A stretch of 64,000 nucleotides of DNA from the NCBI GenBank assembly GCA_947625615.1, contig CANQPB010000001.1:81669-145668 (forward strand), in the 5' to 3' direction. Shown one piece after another: positions 33,450 through 43,007 of this stretch. Numbering within the stretch: the stretch's first letter is position 1; each line of letters starts with the position of its first letter. This DNA comes from an uncultured Clostridia bacterium. Lineage in GTDB: Bacteria > Bacillota > Clostridia > Oscillospirales > Ruminococcaceae. A program made the translations under genes and the position numbers. The notes under the pieces were generated by a model. It saw nothing but the letters and a program-made list of their open reading frames with translations, was not told where the DNA came from and ran no database searches.

Positions 33450-33881
33450 GTAAAAAGCACCTGCAAGGGTGCTTTTTTGTTGGTGGGACAAGGGTGTCTG
33501 CGAACTATTACCAAAGCGCTGTTGTAAAAACGCACAAATGCGCGATTTGTAAAAAGCCTTCAAAACGGCGGAGATTTATTGCCCTGCCGCGCTTTGGGCT
33601 CAAGTGCGAGCGCCTTGGCGCGAAGCACTTGGAGCGAATGGTTACAAATCCATCCTCTCCCACCAGTAAAAAGCACCTGCAAGGGTGCTTTTTTGTTGGT
33701 GGGACAAGGGTGTCTGCGAACTATTACCAAAGCGCTGTTGTAAAAACGCACAAATGCGCGATTTGTAAAAAGCCTTCAAAACGGCGGAGATTTATTGCCC
33801 TGCCGCGCTTTGGGCTCAAGTGCGAGCGCCTTGGCGCGAAGCACTTGGAGCGAATGGTTACAAATCCATCCTCTCCCACCA
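33450..33881 (+). repeat. Exact 216-bp tandem repeat x2, each unit ending in a copy of the tRNA-Tyr 3' end
   Basis: 33450-33665 and 33666-33881 read identically; both end CAAATCCATCCTCTCCCACCA, as the tRNA does at 33449. Confidence 0.97.
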
Positions 33882-33969
33882 AAAAAAGAACACCCTCATG
33901 GGTGTTCTTTTTTTGGTAAATGGCGGTACAGCGGCGCTTAAATTCTCAAAGCAATCTGCCCTTTTCCTC

Positions 33970-35163
33970 TCACTCGCACCCCATGTCTCTCGCGATGTCG
34001 GCGAGGATCTTTATCCCCCTGACGATCTCCTCGTCGGTCGGCATGGAGTAGTTCAGCCTGAAGGAGCGGCTCGGCTCGGCGGGGTCGGCGGTGAAGGCGG
34101 TGCCGGGGACGACGAATACATTCTTTTCGCCGGCGCGCTTCACGAATTCGTCGAGGCTCTTGCCCTCGGGCAGGCTGCACCAGAGGAAGATGCCTCCCTC
34201 GGGGCGGGTGAAGCTTACGCTTGCGGGCATGTTCTCCTCGAGGGCCGATATCATCAGCCCCGCCTTGTGGCGATACATGTTTCGGATCCCCGCTATGTGA
34301 GCCTCAAGGTCGCATTCGCTGAGGTACTTCGCGCAGACCATCTGGAAGAACACGTTTGTATGAACGTCCTCGACCTGCTTCGCGACGACTATCTTTGAGA
34401 GAATATCTCTGTTCGCGCAGAGGAATCCTATTCTCATGCCGGAGGAGAGCACCTTCGAAAAGCTCCCGCAGTAGATCACCCTGCCGTCGCGATCCATGCT
34501 CTTATATGTCGGGACGTCCTCGCCCGAAAAGCGCAGGTCGCCGTAGGGATTGTCCTCCAAAATAAGTATGTCATACTTTTCGGCGAGGGCCAAAACGGCC
34601 TTTCTCGTTTCAAAGTCGGCGGTTATGCCGGCGGGATTCTGAAACGTGGGTATGGTGTATAAAAATTTCACCTTGGGGTCGGATTTGAGCACTTCTTCAA
34701 GCTTTTCGGGATCTATGCCCCTGTCGGTCAGCGGGACGCCCCTGAGATTTGCCCCGAGCGAGCGGAACGCGTTGAGCGCGCCTATAAAGCTCGGGTTTTC
34801 GCAGACGACGGTATCTCCCTCGTTGCACATAACCTTGCAGGTCAGCTCAATTCCCTGCTGCCCGCCGGTGACAATTATAAGGTCGTCGTCCGGCGCGCCG
34901 ATGTTGTAGACCCTTTTTAAGCGGTCGGCGACAAGCTTTCTCAGCGGGGTATAGCCCTCGGTGATGCCGTATTGCAGGGCGGTGACGGGATCGCTCGAAA
35001 AGATCTCGTCGGCAAAGCGGCGCATGTCCGCAACCGGGAAAGAATCGGGATTCGGGTTTCCGGCAGCAAAGGATATCGAGCCGGGGGTGCCGAGGCTCTT
35101 GAAGATCTCGCGGATCGCCGACGGCTTTAAGCTTACAAATTTGTCGGATATTCTGTAATTCAT
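33970..35163 (-). CDS. PLP-dependent aminotransferase, class I/II
   Basis: SFAAGNPNPDSFPV, TGGQQGIELTCKV, NPYGDLRFSGE, YCGSFSKVLSSGMRIGF. Confidence 0.93.
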   Translation of the reverse strand: MNYRISDKFVSLKPSAIREIFKSLGTPGSISFAAGNPNPDSFPVADMRRFADEIFSSDPVTALQYGITEGYTPLRKLVADRLKRVYNIGAPDDDLIIVTGGQQGIELTCKVMCNEGDTVVCENPSFIGALNAFRSLGANLRGVPLTDRGIDPEKLEEVLKSDPKVKFLYTIPTFQNPAGITADFETRKAVLALAEKYDILILEDNPYGDLRFSGEDVPTYKSMDRDGRVIYCGSFSKVLSSGMRIGFLCANRDILSKIVVAKQVEDVHTNVFFQMVCAKYLSECDLEAHIAGIRNMYRHKAGLMISALEENMPASVSFTRPEGGIFLWCSLPEGKSLDEFVKRAGEKNVFVVPGTAFTADPAEPSRSFRLNYSMPTDEEIVRGIKILADIARDMGCE

Positions 35164-35246
35164 GGCAATGGCCTCCTTTTATCTTTTTATATTTTCGCGC
35201 ATTTTTGCGGATTTGTCAAGAGGCAGGCGATAACGGAACAAAAAAT

Positions 35247-35405
35247 AAAAGTTTTCGGTCAAACCTTTTTCAAAAGGGTGGCGCGGGTCGAGGGGCGCGC
35301 AGCCCCTCGTCGCGCTCCGCAGAGCGCGAAATCTCCCCGGAGGACGCCGAGCAGGCGTACTCCGGGTAATGCGAAGCGAAGCGCCTTGTGCGCCTCGCAC
35401 ACAAA
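35247..35405 (+). repeat. Hairpin-mosaic repeat, copy C (divergent module content)
   Basis: AAAAGTTTTCGGTCAAACCTTTTTCAAAAGG...GAGGGGCGCGCAGCCCCTC...GCGCTCCGCAGAGCGC...CCGGGTAATGCGAAGCGAAGCGC. Confidence 0.75.
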
Positions 35406-35546
35406 AAGGGCAGGGAGGGTGAAGCAGGCAAGTTTCTTAACCAAACCTTAATTTTTCTTTAATAATGTCGCCAATTATTGACTTTTTCGCCATATAGTGA
35501 TAAAATAATCTCGGAGATTGCTCCAAACCTATAAGGAGGGTTAATT

Positions 35547-36647
35547 ATGTACAATACCGTATCACAGAACTACCGTTCTGCCTGGAAAGTCCTTCGGGCC
35601 GCGTTCTGGCCGCTGATAGGCATATCGCTCCTTGCCGAGCTTATCAGCATGCTTGTCGGGGGCGCCTGCGTCGCCGTTCCAATAATCGCGGCGCCGATAG
35701 TCGTTGCGCTCTCGGCCGCGCTCTCGGCGATCTATCTGAAATCGGCGCGGAGATTGCCTTTTGAAACTGCGGATCTTTTCTCGGCGTTCTCAAGCTGGAA
35801 CACCGCCACTCACGTCATCGGCGGCATGCTCTGGAGAATGCTCTGGGTGTTCATCTGGGGGCTGATTCCCATAGCCGGCCCCGTCATAGCGGTGATAAAG
35901 AGCTATGAATATGCCTTCACGCCGTTTATTCTGATGACCCGCCCCGAAATTAGCGCCACCGAAGCCCTTAAAGAATCGAAAAAGCTCACCTTCGGCTTAA
36001 AGGGCAGAATGTTCCTTGCGGAATTCATCATCGGCATTATCCTTTCGGCGATATTCATTATCAGCATAGTCTTCGCCCTTATCCCGATAATAGGCAGCCT
36101 ATTCCTGCTTCTTATATTGGCGCTTATAATCGTCACCGCCGCGGTTCTGCCGGTGTTCAGCGGACTTGTCGCCGCGTTCTTCTATGAGAACGCCGTAAAT
36201 CCCGCCGCCGCTCAGGCCGAAGCTCAGGCCCAGGCGCAGGCAAGGGCGCAGTATTACAGCAGCCGCTATCAGCAGTATTATCAGAATCCCCAGCAGGGGC
36301 AGTATTACCAGGGCTATCAGCAACAGTGGCAGCAGCCCGGCCAGCCCGGGCCGATCCCGCCCACCCAGGGCGGCACTCAGGTTCCCCCGACGCAGGGCGG
36401 CGAGCCTATTCCACCGACCCAGACCGCGCCGGTGCAGCCCGAGCCTCAGACCGTTTACACCGCGCCCACGCCCCAGACCGTTTCCGAAACCGTCGCCGAC
36501 GTGCCGGATCCCTACGCCTCGGGTCAGACTGTCATGCTGAACGGCGCGCCGCCGATCCCGCCGGCCCCGCCCGCTGCCGACGCTTCTGACAATGCGCCTC
36601 AGGGCGACGTTCCTCCCGCCCTGCAGGAGCCCCCGGCGGAGGAATAA
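35547..36647 (+). CDS. DUF975-like multi-TM protein with Q/P-rich C-terminal tail
   Basis: Membrane domain followed by QAQAQARAQYYSSRYQQYYQNPQQGQYYQGYQQQWQQPGQPGP... low-complexity tail. Confidence 0.7.
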   Translation: MYNTVSQNYRSAWKVLRAAFWPLIGISLLAELISMLVGGACVAVPIIAAPIVVALSAALSAIYLKSARRLPFETADLFSAFSSWNTATHVIGGMLWRMLWVFIWGLIPIAGPVIAVIKSYEYAFTPFILMTRPEISATEALKESKKLTFGLKGRMFLAEFIIGIILSAIFIISIVFALIPIIGSLFLLLILALIIVTAAVLPVFSGLVAAFFYENAVNPAAAQAEAQAQAQARAQYYSSRYQQYYQNPQQGQYYQGYQQQWQQPGQPGPIPPTQGGTQVPPTQGGEPIPPTQTAPVQPEPQTVYTAPTPQTVSETVADVPDPYASGQTVMLNGAPPIPPAPPAADASDNAPQGDVPPALQEPPAEE

Positions 36648-36691
36648 AAACATCAAGAGGACAGACGTAAGATCTGTCCTCTTTATAATAT

Positions 36692-36955
36692 AAAAGTTTT
36701 CGCCGGCCTTTTTTAAAAGGCCGCGGGGGTCTACTGCAAGCTGGTTTTGTTTCTGCTCGACTGCCCTCGGCGACAATGATTGCCTCGGTTGTCTTGCAGA
36801 CAAAACCCCGCGTGCATTGGGGCGGCGCCCTCGTCGCGCTCCGCAGAGCGCGAAATCCTATGCTTCGCGCGCTCCGCAAGGGGTGAATTGTCAAAACAGT
36901 CCGGTGGACTGTTTTGACAAGAGGGGCCGCCCTGCAAGAGAGGGCGGCCCCTTAT
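36692..36955 (+). repeat. Hairpin-mosaic repeat, copy D
   Basis: AAAAGTTTTCGCCGGCCTTTTTTAAAAGGCCG...AAAACAGTCCGGTGGACTGTTTT...GGGGCCGCCCTGCAAGAGAGGGCGGCCCC. Confidence 0.85.
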
Positions 36956-37059
36956 CAAACGCTCGAGCGGCCATATTTTTTCCCGAAACCCCTTGAAATT
37001 TTCCGCGCAATATGCCATACTTAACAAAAAGCCCGCGGGCAAAAATCAGGAGGTAAAAT

Positions 37060-39021
37060 ATGGACAGAATCAAAGAACTCGTTTCACAGCTCACCCTTGA
37101 AGAAAAGGCCGGCCTCACGTCGGGCAAGGACGCCTGGCTGACGAAGGCGGTCGAGCGGCTGGGGATCGTCTCGGTGCGCGTGTCGGACGGGCCTCACGGC
37201 CTTCGCGCAGACGACTACTCCCGCCCCGACCACGCGACGATGCCCGCGGTATGCTTCCCGACCGCTTCGGCGACCGCCGCAAGCTTCGACAAGAAGATGC
37301 TCTACGGTCTCGGCGAGGAGCTCGGCCGCGAATGCCGGGCCTACGGCGTAGACGTGCTTTTGGGCCCCGGCGTAAACATGAAGCGCTCGCCTTTGTGCGG
37401 ACGCAACTTTGAATATTTCTCCGAGGATCCCTGCCTCGCGGGAGAATTGGGCGCGGCGTTCGTCAACGGCGTGCAGTCGCAGGGAGTGGGCACCAGCCTT
37501 AAGCATTACTTCGCAAATTCGCAGGAGACCCGCCGCTTCACCTCGTCTTCTGAACTCGACGAACGCACCGCGCGGGAGATATATCTCGCCGCGTTCGAGA
37601 CCGTCGTCAAAAAGGCGCAGCCCTGGACAATAATGGCCTCCTACAACAAGATAAACGGCACCTATTCAACCGCCAATAAATTCTATATCGACGAAGTCCT
37701 CCGCCGCGAATGGGGCTTTGAGGGAGTTGTCGTGAGCGACTGGTGCGCCACCCACGACCGCCCCGGGGCCATCGCCGCCGGCACCGATCTTACGATGCCC
37801 GCCGAGGACACCGACGGTAAAATCGTCGAGGCCGTGAAAAACGGCAGCCTGCCCGAAGAGGCCCTCGACGCCTGCTGCGAAAGGCTCTTAAAGCTCGTCG
37901 AAAAGGCAGTAAAGGGCAGAAAACAGGGCGCCGAATGCGACAAAAAGGCCGCCCACCTTATGGCCGCCGATTTCGCCGCAAATTCGCTGGTGCTTTTAAA
38001 GAACGACGGCATTCTGCCTCTGAAAAAGACGGACAAGGTCGCCTTTATAGGCGCGTTCGCTAAGGAGCCGAGAGTTCAGGGCGGCGGCTCGTCGCACATC
38101 GTCGAGACCGAGATCACCGGCGCGCTTGAGGCCGCCGAAAAAGAGGGCATAAGCGTAACCTACGCCAAGGCCTACGACCGCAACACCGGCGAGACTACAG
38201 CTGAACTCTTTGCCGAGGCGGTTGAGGCCGCAAGATCGGCGGAAAAGGCGGTTCTGTTCATCGGCCTTCCCGACAGCATGGAATCGGAGGGCGGCGACAG
38301 GCCGCATATGAAGCTCCCCGAGGCGCACGACCGCATCGTTGAGGCGGTATGCCGCGAAAATCCGAACACCGTCGTGGTGCTCCACAACGGAAGCCCCGTA
38401 GAAATGCCCTGGATAGAGGCCCCGAGGGCGGTTTTGGAATCCTATCTCGGCGGGCAGGCGGTCGGCATCGCACAGGTGAAGATACTCTTCGGCGACGTCA
38501 ATCCCTCCGGCAGGCTGGCGGAAAGCTTCCCGAAAAAGCTTGAGGACAACCCCTCCTACCTATACTACATCGGCGAAGGCGACAAGGTCACCTATAACGA
38601 GGGCGTTTTCATCGGCTACCGCTACTATGAGACCAAGAAGCAGGAGGTGCTCTTCCCGTTCGGCTACGGGCTGAGCTACACCGAATTTGAATATTCAAAC
38701 CTCAAGGTTGAAAAAACCGGCGAGCACGCCTATAACGTGCACGTCGACGTCAAAAACACCGGCGCCGTCGGCGGAAAAGAGGCCGTCCAGCTTTATGTGG
38801 CGCCGAAAAAGGTGAAAGCCATTCGCCCCGTCCGCGAGCTTAAGGGCTTTGAAAAAATCAGCCTCGAGCCGGGCGAGACCAAGACCGTCAGCTTCAGCTT
38901 AAGCGAGCGCGCGTTTGCCTACAGAAACGCCGACACCCACAGCTGGGAGATCGAAGACGGCGGATTCGGCATTGAGATATGCAAAAACGCCCACGAGGTA
39001 ATATTCAGGCAGGAAATTTAA
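37060..39021 (+). CDS. Glycoside hydrolase family 3 (beta-glucosidase-like)
   Basis: LLGPGVNMKRSPLCGRNFEYFSEDP, GVVVSDWCATHD, LPFGYGLSYTEFEYSNL; C-terminal FnIII-like domain. Confidence 0.95.
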   Translation: MDRIKELVSQLTLEEKAGLTSGKDAWLTKAVERLGIVSVRVSDGPHGLRADDYSRPDHATMPAVCFPTASATAASFDKKMLYGLGEELGRECRAYGVDVLLGPGVNMKRSPLCGRNFEYFSEDPCLAGELGAAFVNGVQSQGVGTSLKHYFANSQETRRFTSSSELDERTAREIYLAAFETVVKKAQPWTIMASYNKINGTYSTANKFYIDEVLRREWGFEGVVVSDWCATHDRPGAIAAGTDLTMPAEDTDGKIVEAVKNGSLPEEALDACCERLLKLVEKAVKGRKQGAECDKKAAHLMAADFAANSLVLLKNDGILPLKKTDKVAFIGAFAKEPRVQGGGSSHIVETEITGALEAAEKEGISVTYAKAYDRNTGETTAELFAEAVEAARSAEKAVLFIGLPDSMESEGGDRPHMKLPEAHDRIVEAVCRENPNTVVVLHNGSPVEMPWIEAPRAVLESYLGGQAVGIAQVKILFGDVNPSGRLAESFPKKLEDNPSYLYYIGEGDKVTYNEGVFIGYRYYETKKQEVLFPFGYGLSYTEFEYSNLKVEKTGEHAYNVHVDVKNTGAVGGKEAVQLYVAPKKVKAIRPVRELKGFEKISLEPGETKTVSFSLSERAFAYRNADTHSWEIEDGGFGIEICKNAHEVIFRQEI

Positions 39022-39051
39022 ATCGGGCGCAAATAAAAAGGAGGGCTGCGC

Positions 39052-39489
39052 ATGGGACATCTGAAAAAGCTGCTGTCGGTTAAGGCGGTAAGATATCTCA
39101 TATCCTCATGCGCGGCCTTTCTGGCCGATTACGCCGTGTTTTTGGCGCTCGACAGGCTGCTTGCGGGCGCCTCGGTGCTTTCGATGGAGCTTTCGGCGGT
39201 GATCTCCTTTGCGATAAGCTCGCAGATAAATTTCTGGATAAACCGCAGGTGGGTTTTCGGCTCGGACAAGCCGCCTCTCCCCGAGCTCGGCGGATACTAC
39301 TCTCTCGCGGGGGTGTCCTTTTGCGTAAAGACTTTTTTGCTGCTGGAGCTTTTCGTGAGGGTGATAAAGCTGCCGAAAGCGCTTGCAAAGCCTCTTTGCG
39401 AATGCGTGATGTTCGCGGTGAATTATGTTGTGCAGAAAAAAATAATCTTTAAAAAACGCGAAAAGGAGCCGACGCCGAAAAAGCCATGA
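39052..39489 (+). CDS. GtrA-family membrane protein
   Basis: Four-TM protein: VRYLISSCAAFLADYAVFLALD...INFWINRRWVFGS. Confidence 0.88.
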   Translation: MGHLKKLLSVKAVRYLISSCAAFLADYAVFLALDRLLAGASVLSMELSAVISFAISSQINFWINRRWVFGSDKPPLPELGGYYSLAGVSFCVKTFLLLELFVRVIKLPKALAKPLCECVMFAVNYVVQKKIIFKKREKEPTPKKP

Positions 39490-40400
39490 TATTCACCCCC
39501 GACTATTACCGGGAATTTCACTGCCGCGCCTCGGCCTGCCCCGATCCCTGCTGCCGCGCCGGCTGGCAGATCCCCATTGACGAAAAGACATATAAATTCT
39601 ACCTCTCGGCGATTGCGGACATCGAAGACAACACCGAGGTTTCAGATGGCGAGAGGATTTTTAAAACCCGCCCGGGCGGCGAATGCAGATATTTTCGCAG
39701 CGACGGCCTCTGCGACATCTACATAAAGACCGGCGGCCGGCTCTGCGAGATATGCGAAAAATATCCCCGCTTCTTTGAGGAATATGAGGGCTTTACCGAA
39801 GCGGGGCTTTCCGTCTCCTGCCCGACGGCGGCCGCGCTGATACTTCAAAAAACCGCCGACTGCTATACCGGCCTTGAAAGATCCTCGCCCGACCCGCTCT
39901 TGCAGCTTTTGGCGGATTCCCGCCGCCGCGCTTCAAAAATGATTTTTTCGGAGCGCGACCCCGACGAGGCCGCAAAAAAGCTCATAGGCTTCGGCGCAGA
40001 TCTGCAGGAGCTTATAGATCTTAAAATGACGGATAAGGCCGGGGAACTCGAATTTTTGCCGATGGAGCTCATTCCCGCCGAGGAGATGGCGGCGGCGAGG
40101 AAATATCTCGCCGAGAACACCGAAGCCCTCTCGCCCGAATGGAAGCCCGCGCTTTTAGCTCCGCCAAAAAGACAGGGGAGCGCCGTTCAGCGCAGGAATT
40201 ACCTGCAATACTTAAATTACCGCTATTTTTTGAAGGCGATAAATTCGGGAAACGTCTATGCGCAGTGCGCCGCGGCGGTGTTTTTGTACTGCCTCGCAGG
40301 GGAGCTGCCCTTTGACTACGAAAAAAACGTCATGACCGTCTCGCGGGAGCTTGAGCACAGCGCCGAAAATATGGCGCTGCTTACGGAGATGGTGGGATAA
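39486..40400 (+). CDS. FliB-like lysine-N-methylase family protein
   Basis: Cys-rich N-terminus FHCRASACPDPCCRAGWQIPIDEKTY, CRYFRSDGLCDIYIKTGGRLCEICEKYPR. Confidence 0.8.
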   Translation: MIFTPDYYREFHCRASACPDPCCRAGWQIPIDEKTYKFYLSAIADIEDNTEVSDGERIFKTRPGGECRYFRSDGLCDIYIKTGGRLCEICEKYPRFFEEYEGFTEAGLSVSCPTAAALILQKTADCYTGLERSSPDPLLQLLADSRRRASKMIFSERDPDEAAKKLIGFGADLQELIDLKMTDKAGELEFLPMELIPAEEMAAARKYLAENTEALSPEWKPALLAPPKRQGSAVQRRNYLQYLNYRYFLKAINSGNVYAQCAAAVFLYCLAGELPFDYEKNVMTVSRELEHSAENMALLTEMVG

Positions 40401-40435
40401 AAGTTTTCGCCCCCTCCCCCGGGAGGGGGATTTTT
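40400..40435 (+). repeat. Hairpin-mosaic family, short copy F
   Basis: AAAAGTTTTCGCCCCCTCCCCCGGGAGGGGGATTTTTG directly after the fliB-like stop codon. Confidence 0.5.
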
Positions 40436-40486
40436 GTGCCAATTCGGGGTTGTCCATTCCGCACGCATTATCTTATGATTAAAAAT

Positions 40487-40566
40487 GTCGCCGAAAGGCG
40501 ACACCTCGAAACTCTAACTTCTAATATCTAACTTCTATCTTCTTGATGCGGCCGTCAGGCCACATC
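40487..40566 (+). repeat. Heptad pyrimidine-tract repeat, copy 3
   Basis: GTCGCCGAAAGGCGACACCTCGAAACTCTAACTTCTAATATCTAACTTCTATCTTCTTGATGCGGCCGTCAGGCCACATC. Confidence 0.85.
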
Positions 40567-40673
40567 TTCTAACCGGCTGCATCTTGACATTTTCTCATAA
40601 AAGCGCTATACTGTTGAAGTGTTTACGGCCAAAGCGCCGGAGTAATAATTTTTTATGTAAGGAGTAATCCGAA

Positions 40674-42410
40674 ATGCCGACAGAAACCAAAGCGCCGTGG
40701 CTTAACAACTACGGCGACGTACCCAAAACGCTTGAATACTACCCCGGAACAATGTGGGAAATGGTTGAAGACGCTGCAAATTCCCGCCCCGATCACATCG
40801 CCTACGACTTCATGGGGAAATCCACCACCTACACAAAATTCAAGGAGAACGTCCATGCATGCGCAAAGGCTCTCTGCGCCGCCGGCGTAAAGCCGGGAGA
40901 CAGGGTGACCGTCTGCATGCCCAACTGCCCCCAGGCGGTTGTGATGTTCTACGCGATAAATCTCATGGGCGGAATCTCGAATATGGTTCACCCGCTTTCA
41001 AGCGAAAACGAGATACAGTTTTACCTAAATCTTTCAAAGAGCGTTCTCGCCCTCACCCTTGATCAGTTCTATCCCAAATTCGAGGCTATCCGCAAAAACG
41101 TGCCCACCCTTAAAACTCTCGTCATAGCGGCAATCAAGGACGAGCTGAAACCTCTTTTAAAGATAGGCTACAGCCTCACCGAGGGCAAAAAGCTGCCCAA
41201 GCTTCCCAAGGGGGGCGACTATATCACCTGGCGCAATTTTATCGCCAACGGCAAAAATTACAGCCAGCGCTATATCTGCCACAAAGACCGCAACGAAGCG
41301 GCGGTAATTCTTTACAGCGGCGGAACCACCGGCACAACAAAGGGCATTCTGCTCTCGAATTTAAACTTCAACGCTCTCTCGCAGCAGGTCATCTCGGCCA
41401 ACCCGATATATCAAAGGGACGACAAGATCCTCTCGGTCATGCCGGTGTTCCACGGCTTCGGCCTCGGGGTGTCTATACATACCTTCCTTTCAAACTGCGG
41501 CCGCTGCGTTTTGGTGCCCCGCTTCACCCCGAAGACCTACGCGCACGACATTTTGAAAAACCGCTGCAACTTCATCGCCGGCGTGCCCACGCTGTTTGAG
41601 GCCCTTTTAAGGCAGCCCGAAATGAAGGACGCCGATCTGAGTTGCTTAAAGGGCGTTTTCTCGGGGGGAGATACCCTTACCGCCGAGCTTAAAAAGCGCT
41701 TCGACAAATTTTTGAAGGATCACGGCGCGTCGATAACCGTTCGGGAGGGCTACGGCACCACCGAGTGCGTCACCGCCTCCTGCTTGACGCCGCTTCATCT
41801 TTATAAAGAGGGCTCCATAGGCCAGCCCTTTGCCGACACCTACTACAAGATAGTCGAGGTGGGCACGAACATCGAGGTGCCCTACGGGCAGGAGGGCGAG
41901 ATATGCATATCCGGCCCGACCGTTATGATAGGCTATCTTGACAACCCCGAGGAGACCGCGAACACCTTAAGAATTCACGGCGACGGCAGAACCTGGCTTC
42001 ACACCGGCGATCTCGGCGTTATGGACGAGGACGGCTTTATCTACTTCCGCCAGAGAATAAAGAGAATGATAATCACCTCCGGCTATAACGTATATCCCTC
42101 TCAGCTTGAAAACGTGCTCGAGGGCTGCGAGGCGGTTCAGCTCGCCTGCGTGATCGGCGTGCCCGACCCATACAAGATGCAGAAGATAAAGGCGTTTGTG
42201 GTGCCGAAGACCGGCTACGCCCCCGACGACTCCACCCGCGAGATGATAATGTCCTACTGCAAAAAGAACATCGCAAAATATGCGCTGCCCTATGAGATAG
42301 AATTCCGCGAGAGCCTGCCCACCACCCTTGTCGGCAAGGTGGCCTACCGCGTTCTTGAAGAGGAAGAGGCCGCAAAGCGCGGCGAAAAGGTTCCCGAAAA
42401 GGTAGGATAA
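40674..42410 (+). CDS. AMP-dependent acyl-CoA synthetase/ligase
   Basis: ILYSGGTTGTTKGILLSN, REGYGTTECVT, GWLHTGDLGVMDEDGFIYF-like, RIKRMIITSGYNVYPSQLE. Confidence 0.95.
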   Translation: MPTETKAPWLNNYGDVPKTLEYYPGTMWEMVEDAANSRPDHIAYDFMGKSTTYTKFKENVHACAKALCAAGVKPGDRVTVCMPNCPQAVVMFYAINLMGGISNMVHPLSSENEIQFYLNLSKSVLALTLDQFYPKFEAIRKNVPTLKTLVIAAIKDELKPLLKIGYSLTEGKKLPKLPKGGDYITWRNFIANGKNYSQRYICHKDRNEAAVILYSGGTTGTTKGILLSNLNFNALSQQVISANPIYQRDDKILSVMPVFHGFGLGVSIHTFLSNCGRCVLVPRFTPKTYAHDILKNRCNFIAGVPTLFEALLRQPEMKDADLSCLKGVFSGGDTLTAELKKRFDKFLKDHGASITVREGYGTTECVTASCLTPLHLYKEGSIGQPFADTYYKIVEVGTNIEVPYGQEGEICISGPTVMIGYLDNPEETANTLRIHGDGRTWLHTGDLGVMDEDGFIYFRQRIKRMIITSGYNVYPSQLENVLEGCEAVQLACVIGVPDPYKMQKIKAFVVPKTGYAPDDSTREMIMSYCKKNIAKYALPYEIEFRESLPTTLVGKVAYRVLEEEEAAKRGEKVPEKVG

Positions 42411-42411
42411 A

Positions 42412-42969
42412 ATGAAGACCCTTTTGCATATATGCTGCGCGCCCTGCTCGATAACCTGCATTGACACCCTGCGCCAAGAGGATATAGAGCCGGTGGGGCT
42501 GTGGTATAACCCGAATATCCACCCGGTGACGGAATACCGCGCCCGGCGGGACACCCTTATAGAATACTCGAAAACGATCGGCCTTGAGCTGAATGTAATC
42601 GACGACTACGGGCTTAGGCAGTTCGTCAGGGCGATATACCCCAAGCTTGAAAACCGCTGCGGCGTATGCTACGACATGCGCCTGAGGCGCGCCGCGCAGT
42701 TTGCCGCCGAAAACGGCTTCGATTCCTTTTGCACAACCCTTTTTGTCAGCCCCTATCAGAATCACGAGCTTCTGCACGAAACCGGCGAGCGCATCGCCGA
42801 GGAATACGGGATAAAGCTTTTGTACCGCGATTTTCGCCCCCGTTTTCGCGAGGGGCAGGCGAGGGCCCGCGAGCTCGGGCTGTATATGCAAAAATACTGC
42901 GGCTGCGTCTTCTCGGAAGAGGAAAGATATATGCACAAAAAGACGAATAACCAAAAGCCCGAAAAATAA
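42412..42969 (+). CDS. queH: Epoxyqueuosine reductase QueH
   Basis: LLHICCAPCSITCID, YNPNIHPVTEYRARRDTL, RCGVCYDMRLRRAA, SPYQNHELL, KYCGCVFSEEERY. Confidence 0.95.
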   Translation: MKTLLHICCAPCSITCIDTLRQEDIEPVGLWYNPNIHPVTEYRARRDTLIEYSKTIGLELNVIDDYGLRQFVRAIYPKLENRCGVCYDMRLRRAAQFAAENGFDSFCTTLFVSPYQNHELLHETGERIAEEYGIKLLYRDFRPRFREGQARARELGLYMQKYCGCVFSEEERYMHKKTNNQKPEK

Positions 42970-43007
42970 CTCCCGGCGCGCCGGCCGCGGATCAAAACAT
43001 AACGACA

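Noticed and set aside
33494-33919. 141-aa ORF containing two 72-aa repeats downstream of tRNA-Tyr
   Set aside because: It stays open only because the exact repeat is 216 bp (72 codons). It reads through terminators and tRNA 3' end sequence and has no convincing RBS, so it is treated as non-coding repeat.
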